This document shows positions 7,712 through 15,368 of a stretch of DNA of 15,799 nt, one piece after another; within the stretch, counting starts at the first letter, position 1; each line of letters begins with the position of its first letter. The notes below the pieces were generated by a model, which did not search any database, had not been told where the DNA came from, and was given only the letters and a program-made list of their open reading frames with translations. This DNA comes from Phascolarctobacterium sp. (lineage in GTDB: Bacteria; Bacillota; Negativicutes; Acidaminococcales; Acidaminococcaceae). The stretch is taken from contig SFCN01000047.1 in the NCBI GenBank assembly GCA_004558595.1, positions 1 to 15,799 of the forward strand, given 5' to 3'. Position numbers and translations under genes: made by a program.

Positions 7712-7717
7712 ATTGTA
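7712..7717 (-). promoter_or_regulatory. -10-like box upstream of the DUF815 gene
   Basis: TACAAT on the minus strand (5 of 6 to consensus), about 26 bases before the start codon. No good -35. A small inverted repeat TTAAC/GTTAA with a five-base spacer lies directly upstream of it. Weak evidence. Confidence 0.3.
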
Positions 7718-7750
7718 CTTTAACGATTAGTTAAGGCGTTATCGCTCAAA

Positions 7751-7952
7751 GGTATACCTGTGAAGTGCTCCGGTCTGCGAATGCTTGATACAATGTTCAC
7801 ATAGAGCGCTTAATTCGTCAAGAGAAAAACATGCCGTAGCGTGACGAGGCGCTTCGCGAACATGCGAGTCTGTCCATTGCTATCGTAATTCGATTATTCA
7901 TCGAATTGCTGCTGTAGTCGCATTCTTGCCTCCGCCACTTCCCAGGTATACG
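7751..7952. repeat. Imperfect inverted repeat pair flanking about 170 bp
   Basis: GGTATACCTGTGAAGTG at 7751-7767 is the inverse of CACTTCCCAGGTATACG at 7936-7952 with 15 of 17 positions matching. The core GGTATAC is itself near-palindromic. The arms could bound a small non-autonomous element or be two sites for one factor; no flanking direct repeat is evident. Confidence 0.45.
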
Positions 7953-8256
7953 CTTTTCGCTTGCGAAGGTTTAATTAAATAGCTGAAATTGAGTAATGAG
8001 TAAGCAGCAGGCGAGCTGTGATTTTTAGCAAATGAGTGGCTGGTACAATAGAAGCAAGCGTTTCGAAAACCTAACGCTTTCTGCGAACAGATTGGACACC
8101 GCAGCTTCGTCATTGTACCCCACGAAATTTGCGTTATCCCCAAGGGGACAGCTCCCTGCACAAATTCTGCTGCGTGCGTGGCACTTGCATAATTTGGCGA
8201 CTCGCTTGATAAAATCACTTGCGAGCATGATGCTTACTTATTACGAATTTCATTCT

Positions 8257-9969
8257 TTATTTCACAAACTCAAACCTATCCACATCAAACATCCCCATAT
8301 CGGTAATCTTTAATCTCGGAATAACTGGCAACGCCATAAAGCTCAAGCTGATAAACGGATCAATATTCGCAGGCACCCCCTGAGCATGGGCCTGCTCCGC
8401 AATCTTCTCAAGAGCAACAATCAACTTTTCAGGAGCCTCGCTGCTCATCAACCCACAAATATTCAACGGCACCGTGCCCACAACCTGCCCCTCGTGCACC
8501 AAGGTGTACCCACCCTGCACACGCACCAGCTCGTTTGCGGCCACTAACATATCCCTAGGACTCGTCCCAATCACAATCAAATTATGGGAATCGTGGGCCA
8601 CCGTAGTCGCTGCCGCTCCTTTTCGCAGACCATAACCTCGCAGTAAACCCAAACCAACATGCCCCGTGCCATGATGCCGCTCCAGCACAGCGATGAGATA
8701 TAGCTCACCAGCAGCTAACTCCACTGCCACATTCTCGCCCCTTATAGACTCACGCTCCGTGTACACATCACCCGGTAGCATGCGAATCACAGGATACTCC
8801 TTGCCCGCTTCAAAATGGCTCACAGCAAAGGTCTCCTCGCTAAAGGCTGCCGGACGTACACTACCCTTGAGGCTAGCCGCTGGTTCCACAGGCGCTATCC
8901 CAGCGGCCTCCGCCCAAGCGTCCCGCCCATGCCAGAACACGTGCAACGGCTCCAAATCCTCTAGATTATTAAACACAACAATATCCGCGTCATAACCCGG
9001 CACTATCGCGCCCACATGACGCAATCCAAAAAGCTTCGCCGCGTTGATGCTGGCAATCCTTAAGGCTCGCACCGGGCTCATCCCCAACTCCACCGCCAGC
9101 TTCACGCAATAGCGAATGGTGCCCTCCTTGCGCATGTCCGCCAAATGCTTATCATCCGTACAAAAGGCAAGATTCTGCACATCGATACCGCTAGCTAAAA
9201 CTCCTTTTATAATGGACTCCAAATTACGGGCAGCGCTGCCCTGACGCACCAAAACGCCTAGACCGGCACGCAGCTTTTCCAAGGCCTCTGCCCAAGACAT
9301 TACTTCGTGGTCCGTATCAATGCCACTAGCCGCATAGGCCTGCAGCTCCTTGCCCGTAACCGCAGGCGCGTGTCCGTCCACAGCGCGTTTTTCAGAATGG
9401 AACAAGTCCAGCTTCTTATGCACTTCAGCGTCATCGTACAAAACTCCCGGCACATTCATCATCTCGCCCATGCCCAGCACGCCCTCATCGTGCATCAGCT
9501 CCGCCATGGCGGCTGCGTCCATGACGCAGCCTGCGTGCTCAAAGGGCGTGGCAGGCACGCAGCTAGGCAGCTCCACGTAATAATTAATCGGCATCTGTCC
9601 ACCGGCTTTTAGCATATAGCGAATACCCTCAGCGCCGGCCACATTAGCGATCTCGTGAGGGTCCGTAATCAGTGTAGTAGTACCCCAACGCAGCTCCTCG
9701 TGCACATAGCTTTCCGGAGCGGCCATGCTACTTTCCACATGGCAATGCGCGTTGATTAAGCCCGGAGCAAGATACGCCCCCTGCACATCAAGCACTTGCT
9801 TTGCCTTACTATAGCTACCACGGGGCCCAATGCCAGCGATTTTGCCATCAGCGATGGCCACATCGGCTTCATAAATTGTTTCGGTCAACACGTCAACAAC
9901 CCTGCCGTTCTGTAAGAGCAGATCAGCAGGGTCGTTGCCTAATGCGACCGCTCTAATACGGTCGTTCAT
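8257..9969 (-). CDS. ade: Adenine deaminase
   Basis: Cytoplasmic amidohydrolase converting adenine to hypoxanthine and ammonia for purine salvage. 570 residues, the normal size of the bacterial Ade/AdeC family. Metal-site and catalytic residues visible in order: H75 and H77 (NAHCHVESS), the DPHEI segment at 103-107, E169 (GMGEMMN), H200 (DGHAP), H221 (DTDHE) and D272 (CTDDKH). The C-terminal family domain is intact, including VAHDSHNLIVIG and the LSFMALPVIPRLKITD end. Start ATG 9969 has GAGG nine bases upstream. It begins 15 bp after the stop of a nucleobase permease, so uptake and deamination are co-expressed. No terminator is obvious after the stop; the transcript may run into the 558-bp spacer. 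Confidence 0.96.
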   Translation of the reverse strand: MNDRIRAVALGNDPADLLLQNGRVVDVLTETIYEADVAIADGKIAGIGPRGSYSKAKQVLDVQGAYLAPGLINAHCHVESSMAAPESYVHEELRWGTTTLITDPHEIANVAGAEGIRYMLKAGGQMPINYYVELPSCVPATPFEHAGCVMDAAAMAELMHDEGVLGMGEMMNVPGVLYDDAEVHKKLDLFHSEKRAVDGHAPAVTGKELQAYAASGIDTDHEVMSWAEALEKLRAGLGVLVRQGSAARNLESIIKGVLASGIDVQNLAFCTDDKHLADMRKEGTIRYCVKLAVELGMSPVRALRIASINAAKLFGLRHVGAIVPGYDADIVVFNNLEDLEPLHVFWHGRDAWAEAAGIAPVEPAASLKGSVRPAAFSEETFAVSHFEAGKEYPVIRMLPGDVYTERESIRGENVAVELAAGELYLIAVLERHHGTGHVGLGLLRGYGLRKGAAATTVAHDSHNLIVIGTSPRDMLVAANELVRVQGGYTLVHEGQVVGTVPLNICGLMSSEAPEKLIVALEKIAEQAHAQGVPANIDPFISLSFMALPVIPRLKITDMGMFDVDRFEFVK

Positions 9970-9984
9970 ATTCTGTTACCTCGA

Positions 9985-11361
9985 TTACATATAAATATAT
10001 TTTAATATAAATACTAATGCCAAAGCGCAAACGATATAATCTGCCTGTTTTTTCAGCAAAGCACCTGTAGCCAACTTCATGGCCACATAGGAAATAATGC
10101 CAAAGGCTATACCATCGCTAACGGAATACATAAAGGGCATAGCAATTGCCGCCATAAAGGCAGGAAAGCTCTCAGCATAATTATCAAAATCCAAGCTTGT
10201 CACAGTAGAAAACATCATATAGCCCACCACAATCAAAGCAGGTGCTGTAGCAAAGGCCGGGATCGCTAAAAAAATAGGAGCAAAAAAGAGACTGGATAAA
10301 AACAAAACGGCCACCACTACGCCTGTGAGCCCTGTTCTTCCCCCCGCAGCCACACCAGCACTGCTTTCTGCGAAGGTGGTGACTGTTGAAGTTCCCAAAA
10401 GAGCTCCTATGGCAGTTGCGGTAGAATCCGCCAGTAAAGCACCCTTAATATGCGCAAGTTTGCCCTCTTCATCCAGCATTTTCGCCTTAGCTCCTACACC
10501 AATCAAGGTACCAAGGGTGTCGAAAAAATCCACAAACATGAAGCTCAGCATAATCGTTAAAAAATCAAAGGTAGCAACCGCGCTAAAATCCATTTGCAGC
10601 AAGGTCGGCTCTAAGCTAGGTACAGCAAGCCCCTTGGAGAAGTCGGGTAAAAGGGAGAAAGCTTCCAGCTTAGGATCAGGAATATAGAAGCCAGAAAGCT
10701 CGCAGGCAATACCTGCTATCCAAGTCGTCAGAATACCTAAAAGTAAACCACCCGACACCTTTTTCGCAATCAAAATCGCTGTTACAAACACTCCCACACA
10801 AGCCAGAGCTGCCCCTATGCCTTGGGAAGCAAAGGTGCCATCAGCAAGGGACTGCTTAAAAGGAAACAGAGAAACCAAGCCGGGCCCAGCCACAATAATT
10901 TTAGCATTTTGAAGGCCAATGAAGGCAATAAATAAACCAATACCAGCAGTAATACCAATTTTTAGGCTCAAGGAGATGGAGTCAAAGAGCATCTCCCTTA
11001 TTTTCGTTACCGAAAGCAGTACAAAGATGATGCCTTCGATAAAAACTGCCGCAAGAGCAATCTTCCAAGAATAGCCCATAGCGCCACAAACTGTGTAGGC
11101 CAAAAAAGCATTGGGTCCCATGCCGGGAGCTAAGGCAAAGGGATAATTGGACAAGCCCGCCATGAGCAGGGTGCCGATAACAGCGCTTACAGCTGTAGCA
11201 GTAAAGACTGCGCCCACATCCATGCCCGAAGCACTTAAAATGCTCGGATTTACTGCCAAGATATAGGCCATGGTTATAAAGGTAGTAAAGCCAGCGATGA
11301 TTTCGTTTTGAACAGTGGTTTTATTCTCTTTTAGCTTGAAAATCGACTCAAGCAAGCTCAC
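9985..11361 (-). CDS. Adenine/guanine/hypoxanthine permease, AzgA/PbuG type
   Basis: Inner-membrane nucleobase:cation symporter of the NCS2/AzgA group. 458 residues with 12 or more hydrophobic segments. Family segments: QNEIIAGFTTFITMAYILAVNP near the N-terminus, ALAPGMGPNAFLAYT in the third helix, FVDFFDTLGTLIGV and GTSTVTTFAESSAGVAAGGRTGLT in the second half. The start is a GTG at 11361; only a weak AAGGA lies about 12 bases upstream, so initiation may be modest or the true start slightly different (TTG at 11355 is possible). Just 39 bases separate it from the methionine aminopeptidase stop and no terminator is seen there, so it probably shares that transcript. No purine riboswitch fits in the gap. 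The following adenine deaminase suggests adenine as a main substrate. Confidence 0.92.
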   Translation of the reverse strand: MSLLESIFKLKENKTTVQNEIIAGFTTFITMAYILAVNPSILSASGMDVGAVFTATAVSAVIGTLLMAGLSNYPFALAPGMGPNAFLAYTVCGAMGYSWKIALAAVFIEGIIFVLLSVTKIREMLFDSISLSLKIGITAGIGLFIAFIGLQNAKIIVAGPGLVSLFPFKQSLADGTFASQGIGAALACVGVFVTAILIAKKVSGGLLLGILTTWIAGIACELSGFYIPDPKLEAFSLLPDFSKGLAVPSLEPTLLQMDFSAVATFDFLTIMLSFMFVDFFDTLGTLIGVGAKAKMLDEEGKLAHIKGALLADSTATAIGALLGTSTVTTFAESSAGVAAGGRTGLTGVVVAVLFLSSLFFAPIFLAIPAFATAPALIVVGYMMFSTVTSLDFDNYAESFPAFMAAIAMPFMYSVSDGIAFGIISYVAMKLATGALLKKQADYIVCALALVFILKYIYM

Positions 11362-11400
11362 CGAAGAACACCATCCTTTATTGTTTCTACGTCTGCGTTC

Positions 11401-12267
11401 TTAGTACGTCAACACTTCCGGTCCATTCTCCGTAATCAATATAGTATGCTCCCATTGCGCGCTAAGACTGCCATCATCAGTATAAACAGTCCAGTCGTTA
11501 GCCGCATCCACGAACACACCCTTGCGTCCCATATTAATCATGGGCTCAATGGTAAAAATCATCCCCGGCACCAAAACCATGCCGGTTTTGCGCTTGCCCA
11601 CATGGCAAATAAAGGGGTCCTCGTGAAAGTCAATGCCCACGCCGTGGCCGCCAAACTCAGTTACCACGCTGTAGCCATGCTTATGCGCCAGCTGGGACAC
11701 AGCCGCGCCAATGTCGCCGATATAACCCCAGGGCTGAGCGGCAGCGATGCCCTTCAGCAGGCATTGCTTAGTGATTGCCACCAAATCAGCCGCAGGCTTG
11801 CGCACCTTGCCAATCATAAACATGCGGGAGGCGTCAGCATAATAGCCCTTGTAAATCGTGGAAACATCCACGTTCACGATATCGCCACTTTTTAAAACAT
11901 CGTGCTCGCTGGGAATGCCGTGGCACACCTGATCATTAACGGAGGTGCACACGCTTTTCGGAAAGCCCATAAAGCCCAAGGGAGCTGGTGTCGCTCCATG
12001 AGCGATAGTATAATCATAAACAATAGTATTAATTTGCTCCGTGGTCATGCCAGCCTTAATATACTTAGCGACCTCATCCAAAACACCCGTATTAATTTTG
12101 CAGGCCTCGCGAATGCCGGCGATTTGTTCCGGCGTTTTAATCATGCAGCGGTCCGGCACCTCCTTGCCCTGAGAACGCAGCAATTCAATTTTCGCATCAA
12201 TCATTTGGTGACAGTCGCCATAAGCCTTACCACTGCCACACCAACACAAATTATTCTTTTCTTCCAT
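11401..12267 (-). CDS. map: Methionine aminopeptidase type I with N-terminal SEC-C motif
   Basis: Removes the initiator methionine from new proteins in the cytoplasm. 288 residues. The N-terminus carries a SEC-C type zinc motif (CWCGSGKAYGDCH, 8-20), an extension found in a subset of bacterial enzymes and thought to help ribosome or protein contact. The pita-bread catalytic domain follows, with the five expected metal ligands in their contexts: Asp in IVNVDVS, Asp in YADASR, His in GHGVGIDFHEDP, Glu in FTIEPMI and Glu in QWEHTI; substrate-side His in QVCHGIPS. Start ATG 12267 has GGAG seven bases upstream. Probably first gene of a map-permease-ade transcript. It is not next to secY, adk or infA as in ribosomal operons, so it may be a second copy; the window cannot show this. 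Confidence 0.95.
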   Translation of the reverse strand: MEEKNNLCWCGSGKAYGDCHQMIDAKIELLRSQGKEVPDRCMIKTPEQIAGIREACKINTGVLDEVAKYIKAGMTTEQINTIVYDYTIAHGATPAPLGFMGFPKSVCTSVNDQVCHGIPSEHDVLKSGDIVNVDVSTIYKGYYADASRMFMIGKVRKPAADLVAITKQCLLKGIAAAQPWGYIGDIGAAVSQLAHKHGYSVVTEFGGHGVGIDFHEDPFICHVGKRKTGMVLVPGMIFTIEPMINMGRKGVFVDAANDWTVYTDDGSLSAQWEHTILITENGPEVLTY

Positions 12268-12316
12268 GTAATACTCCTTAAACTAAAAAAGCTAAAATAA
12301 TCTTTTAATATCTTCT

Positions 12317-12322
12317 ATTGTA
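12317..12322 (-). promoter_or_regulatory. -10-like box upstream of map
   Basis: TACAAT on the minus strand (5 of 6), about 50 bases before the map start. No convincing -35 at normal spacing; TTGACT at 12371-12376 is too far away to pair with it. It faces the dedA promoter in a divergent spacer of about 205 bp. Confidence 0.35.
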
Positions 12323-12363
12323 CCACACTTAAGGCAAATTTCACATTTTTTGTGGAAAATATT

Positions 12364-12392
12364 ATGACAAAGTCAAGTTTTTCTGTTAAAAT
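12364..12392 (+). promoter_or_regulatory. Candidate promoter of dedA
   Basis: ATGACA (12364-12369, 5 of 6 to the -35 consensus), exactly 17 bases, then TAAAAT (12387-12392, 5 of 6 to the -10 consensus). The expected transcription start is near 12399, giving a leader of about 74 bases. Confidence 0.6.
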
Positions 12393-12406
12393 ATTTGCAT
12401 GCAACT

Positions 12407-12435
12407 TATTAGCTTGTCTAATTGGCAAGCTGATA
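12407..12435 (+). promoter_or_regulatory. Stem-loop in the dedA 5' leader
   Basis: TATTAGCTTG (12407-12416) pairs with CAAGCTGATA (12426-12435), ten pairs with one G-T, around a nine-base loop. It falls within a few bases of the predicted 5' end of the dedA transcript and is followed by no T tract, so it is not a terminator. Confidence 0.45.
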
Positions 12436-12472
12436 CAGGCTGGAGAATGAGAAAGGATGAAATTTTTACGTT

Positions 12473-13123
12473 ATGGAACAGTATGCACTCTATTTTATTG
12501 ACATTATTTTGCATTTGGACAAGCATCTACCCGAAATCATGGCCGCCTATGGTCATTTTATCTACGCAATTTTGTTTTTAGTCGTATTTTGTGAAACCGG
12601 CTTGGTTGTAACCCCCTTCCTGCCCGGTGACTCCCTGCTCTTCGCCTGTGGCGCTCTGGCAGCAACTGCACCCGAGGGCATGGATATCAAAATCATTACC
12701 GTTATTTTCCTAGTATCGTCCATTTTAGGCGATGCCTGCAACTATATGATTGGCGAAAAGCTAGGCCTTGCAATGATTAACTCCAAGCATAGCCTGATTA
12801 AAAAAGAGCACGTGGACAAGGCCAGCGCCTTTTATGCCAAGCATGGTCACAAGGCCATCTTCTTGGCCCGCTTCGTGCCCATCGTGCGTACCTTCGCTCC
12901 CTTCGTAGCCGGCGTGGGCAAGATGCATTATCTGACCTTCGCTCATTACAATGTTATCGGTGCTGTGGTTTGGGTAACCCTTTTTGTTGGTGGCGGCTAT
13001 TTCTTTGGCAATATCCCTGTGATTAAGCAAAACTTTACGCTGGTAACCTTGGGCATCGTTATCTTTTCCGTGCTGCCTGTGCTCTGGGAGCTGGTTGGCA
13101 AAAAGCTCTTGCACAAAGAGTAA
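12473..13123 (+). CDS. dedA: DedA family membrane protein (SNARE-associated/VTT domain)
   Basis: Inner-membrane protein of 216 residues; DedA relatives are linked to lipid-carrier flipping and envelope homeostasis. Family segments: FCETGLVVTPFLPGDSLLFACGALAA (about 38-63), the GDACNYMIGEKLG loop, and HGHKAIFLARFVPIVRTFAPFVAGVGKM with the conserved F/R-P-x-x-R pattern, then two C-terminal helices. An in-frame TGA sits 15 bases before the ATG, so no longer form is possible. The nearest purine run (AAAGGA) ends about 15 bases before the ATG, longer than usual, and the leader carries a stem-loop, hinting at controlled or weak initiation. The threonine-aldolase gene follows 99 bp downstream on the same strand. 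Confidence 0.93.
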   Translation: MEQYALYFIDIILHLDKHLPEIMAAYGHFIYAILFLVVFCETGLVVTPFLPGDSLLFACGALAATAPEGMDIKIITVIFLVSSILGDACNYMIGEKLGLAMINSKHSLIKKEHVDKASAFYAKHGHKAIFLARFVPIVRTFAPFVAGVGKMHYLTFAHYNVIGAVVWVTLFVGGGYFFGNIPVIKQNFTLVTLGIVIFSVLPVLWELVGKKLLHKE

Positions 13124-13137
13124 GCTTTTTCTAAACA

Positions 13138-13191
13138 GCCTAAGCTGAATATTATTTTAGAGACAGCATGTGCTGACAAAGCAGCTTAGGC
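13138..13191. promoter_or_regulatory. 10-bp inverted repeat between dedA and the aldolase gene
   Basis: GCCTAAGCTG (13138-13147) and CAGCTTAGGC (13182-13191) are perfect inverse copies 34 bases apart. Nested between them CAGCA-TG-TGCTG makes a second small hairpin. No T tract follows, so a simple terminator is unlikely. It lies 31 bases upstream of the aldolase start and could be an operator pair, an attenuator or an mRNA processing structure. Confidence 0.5.
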
Positions 13192-13222
13192 AACTAATTA
13201 TAAAAATGAGAGGTGTTTTGAT

Positions 13223-14257
13223 ATGTATCGTTTCAATAGCGACTATACCGAGGGCTGCCATCCTGCTATTTTAGAGTGCTTGGCAGCGACTAACATGGAC
13301 CAGACCGATGGCTATGGTCTGGACCCCTACTGCGACGAAGCTCGCACCAAAATCAAGGAATATTTTAGCTGCCCCAACGCCGACGTGCATTTCCTCGTAG
13401 GCGGTACCCAAACCAATTTAACCGTCATTTGCGCCGCTCTGCGTCCTCATCAGGCCGTTTTTGGCGCTGTGCCCAGCCACATCAACACCCACGAGGCCGG
13501 CGCCATCGAGCATGTGGGCCATCGCGTACTGCCCCTGCCCAGCGAGGACGGCAAGCTCACCGCCGAGCAAATCAAGGCCGAGTGGATTAAATACGACACC
13601 GACCCCAGCCGCGAGCATTGGGCTCAACCCAAAATGGTCTATATTTCCCAGCCCACGGAAATCGGCAGCATGTATAGCAAAAAGGAGCTGCAGGATTTAT
13701 ACGCTGTATGCAAGGAAGCGGGCCTCTACCTTTTCGTGGACGGCGCTCGCTTAGGCTATGTTTTAGGCGCTCCTGATAATGATATGACTCCCGCCGATTT
13801 AGCTGCTAACTGCGATGTTTTTTACATCGGCGGTACCAAATGCGGCCTGCTCTTTGGTGAAGCAGTAGTTATTATGAACGATGAGATTAAGCCCGACTTC
13901 CGCACCATCGCTAAGCAATGCGGCGCTATTATGGCTAAAGGGCGCCTTTTGGGCGTGCAATTCGGCGCTGCCTTTACGGACGATTTGTATACCAAAATCT
14001 GCGCCAAGGGCACGGAGCAAGCCCTGAAAATCAAGCAAGCACTGTTAGATTGCGGCTTCAAATTCGTTACCGACTCTCCCACCAACCAGCAGTTTGTCAT
14101 CATGACGCCGGCGCAATTCGCTAAGATCAGCGAAGAATTCGCTCTGAGCCACATTGCCTATCTTCCCGATGGCACTTACAGCGTGCGCATCTGCACCAGC
14201 TGGGCCACCGATGATGCCCAAGTGGACAAGCTGATTGCCATGATCAAGGAGCTGTAA
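13223..14257 (+). CDS. Low-specificity L-threonine aldolase-type PLP enzyme
   Basis: 344-residue fold-type I PLP enzyme of the beta-eliminating lyase/threonine aldolase group, cleaving L-threonine (or allo-threonine) to glycine and acetaldehyde in the cytoplasm. Visible residues: the N-terminal NSDYTEGCHPAIL, the GGTQTN phosphate-binding segment (60-65), the His-Glu stacking pair in NTHEAGAIE (88-96), D173 in FVDGARLG that contacts the cofactor nitrogen, and the Schiff-base lysine K206 in YIGGTKCG. The ribosome site GAGAGGTG is well placed. Codon use is richer in C-ending codons than most neighbours, which suggests high expression. A serine- or phenylserine-specific aldolase is an alternative. 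It ends at a strong terminator and may be read from the dedA promoter. Confidence 0.92.
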   Translation: MYRFNSDYTEGCHPAILECLAATNMDQTDGYGLDPYCDEARTKIKEYFSCPNADVHFLVGGTQTNLTVICAALRPHQAVFGAVPSHINTHEAGAIEHVGHRVLPLPSEDGKLTAEQIKAEWIKYDTDPSREHWAQPKMVYISQPTEIGSMYSKKELQDLYAVCKEAGLYLFVDGARLGYVLGAPDNDMTPADLAANCDVFYIGGTKCGLLFGEAVVIMNDEIKPDFRTIAKQCGAIMAKGRLLGVQFGAAFTDDLYTKICAKGTEQALKIKQALLDCGFKFVTDSPTNQQFVIMTPAQFAKISEEFALSHIAYLPDGTYSVRICTSWATDDAQVDKLIAMIKEL

Positions 14258-14280
14258 GACCATCCATAGCAAAAAATATA

Positions 14281-14315
14281 GAGCCGTGAAGAAATTAAGT
14301 GTTTTTTCACGGCTC
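14281..14315. terminator. Bidirectional terminator between aldolase and radical SAM genes
   Basis: GAGCCGTGAA (14281-14290) pairs perfectly with TTCACGGCTC (14306-14315) and the stem can extend by A-T pairs. A T-rich run (CTTGTTTTATTT) follows on the plus strand, and on the minus strand TATATTTTTT follows. Confidence 0.85.
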
Positions 14316-14321
14316 CTTGTT

Positions 14322-15236
14322 TTATTTATGATGTTCTTTTTCCTGATAGGCCACAATGCCTCGTTGTCGTAAAGCTTTCTGCATATCCGCCATGACGCGC
14401 TTTTTATTGCCACTCCATAAGGGTGCAATTAGCGATTTTTTAGGTCCATCCCCTGTCAAGCGATGGATAATGCAATCCTCTGGCAGCAGTTCCACAGCAT
14501 CAGCTACCAGCTCGTAGTAGGCCTCCGGCTCCAGTACCTGAAATTTACCAGCACGGTATTCCTCTGCCAAGCGAGTGTTTTCCAAAACATGCAACAGCTG
14601 CAGCTTAATGCCGTCCGTGCGCTCACCCACATATTTCACCGTAGCCAGCATATTCTCCTTAGATTCTCCTGGCAGGCCTAAAATAACATGAGTTATACGA
14701 TGCACCTTAAGCTTTTTCAGCTTAGCCATAGCCTCTTCGTAAACATCTAGACTATAGCCTCGATTTATACGCTTAGCAGCTTCCTCGTGAATAGTCTGTA
14801 AGCCCAATTCCACCCAAAGAGTTTTCTTCGCAGCTATGCGTTCCAGCATAGCCATAGCCTTAGCATCTAAACAGTCGGGACGAGTAGCAATAGAAATGCC
14901 TACGATCTCAGGATAATCACAGGCCGCCTGATACATACTCTCTAAATAGTCTAAGTTGCCATAGGTCCCCGTAAAGCTTTGGAAATAGGCAATATAGGAC
15001 ATATTGGCTCCCTTAGCACCCAAAATTTCCTTAGCCTGTGCTATTTGCTCCTCGATAGGCAAGGCTGCGCAGGCCGCAAAATCACCAGAACCACCTGCCG
15101 AGCAGAACGTGCAGCCACCTACACCTACCTTGCCATCTCGATTAGGACAGGTAGTAGCCGCTGACAAACTAAGCTTATACACCTTTTTTCCAAATATTCT
15201 TCTAACGTAATTATTAGTTGTGTAATAAGTATGCAT
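14322..15236 (-). CDS. Radical SAM protein, TIGR01212/YhcC type
   Basis: Cytoplasmic radical S-adenosylmethionine protein of 304 residues, related to E. coli YhcC, whose substrate is not established to my knowledge. The radical-SAM cysteines have the family's unusual spacing, C30-x11-C42-x2-C45 (TTCPNRDGKVGVGGCTFC), preceded by FGKKVYKLSL as in relatives. Later segments ELGLQTIHEEAAKRINRGY and HVILGLPGE are also typical of the family. I choose ATG 15236 because alignment with the family starts there and a TATAAT box at 15292-15297 would make the upstream TTG at 15281 nearly leaderless; only a weak GGA precedes the ATG. Single gene, ending at a terminator shared with the aldolase gene. Confidence 0.9.
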   Translation of the reverse strand: MHTYYTTNNYVRRIFGKKVYKLSLSAATTCPNRDGKVGVGGCTFCSAGGSGDFAACAALPIEEQIAQAKEILGAKGANMSYIAYFQSFTGTYGNLDYLESMYQAACDYPEIVGISIATRPDCLDAKAMAMLERIAAKKTLWVELGLQTIHEEAAKRINRGYSLDVYEEAMAKLKKLKVHRITHVILGLPGESKENMLATVKYVGERTDGIKLQLLHVLENTRLAEEYRAGKFQVLEPEAYYELVADAVELLPEDCIIHRLTGDGPKKSLIAPLWSGNKKRVMADMQKALRQRGIVAYQEKEHHK

Positions 15237-15291
15237 AATGTAATTCCATATTTCTACCTGATTATTATGTTCCTTAGGCAAGCTTAAGTCA

Positions 15292-15297
15292 ATTATA
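15292..15297 (-). promoter_or_regulatory. -10 box upstream of the radical SAM gene
   Basis: Perfect TATAAT on the minus strand about 56 bases before the chosen ATG. At 17 bases further upstream only TATGCA is found as a poor -35. A second TATAAT-like copy lies further upstream near 15335. Confidence 0.35.
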
Positions 15298-15368
15298 CAT
15301 CATTCTCTATCATTTGCATAGATATTCCAATTTATTATAGAAAATTTATCTATCATAAAAGCTTCTTT

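Larger units (their letters stand above)
7699..8256. other. 558-bp spacer without a credible gene; possible dispersed non-coding repeat
   Basis: No frame here has a good ribosome site or a recognisable protein. The part at about 8032-8218 is open in at least three frames on both strands; the minus-strand 106-residue frame (7898-8218) and 67-residue frame (8025-8228) and the plus-strand 93-residue frame (8032-8313) cover each other, which suggests constraint or composition other than coding. Several hairpins are visible: GTAATTCGAT/ATCGAATTGC around TATTC (7885-7909, one G-T pair), CCCC-AA-GGGG near 8138-8147, and CTCGC (8201-8205) with GCGAG (8221-8225). The translated frames have the flavour of the spurious small hypotheticals annotated repeatedly in Negativicutes genomes; this is from memory and unverified. 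Confidence 0.4.

Noticed and set aside
7885..7909. Hairpin GTAATTCGAT/ATCGAATTGC as a terminator
   Set aside because: No T tract on either strand and no gene ending nearby; kept only as one of the spacer's structures.
7898..8218. 106-residue minus-strand frame with two CxxC-like motifs (RCPICSQK, ACFYCTS)
   Set aside because: It could be mistaken for a zinc protein, but there is no ribosome site, other frames over the same bases are equally open, and the hydrophilic, serine-rich sequence matches no fold I know. Treated as part of a non-coding spacer.
8032..8313. 93-residue plus-strand frame running into the 3' end of adenine deaminase
   Set aside because: No ribosome site, antisense to the intact ade end, and overlaps the multi-frame open region; more likely a by-product of composition.
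11362..11400. A purine riboswitch upstream of the nucleobase permease
   Set aside because: Only 39 bases separate the permease from map, too short for a purine aptamer plus switch, and none of the conserved aptamer bases are seen.
12345..12376. TTGACT on the minus strand (12371-12376) as the map -35 box
   Set aside because: No -10 hexamer is found 16-18 bases downstream; the better -10 (12317-12322) is too far away.
12399..12581. 60-residue plus-strand frame starting at the predicted dedA transcript start
   Set aside because: It would be leaderless and overlaps dedA in another frame; the intact DedA frame explains the sequence.
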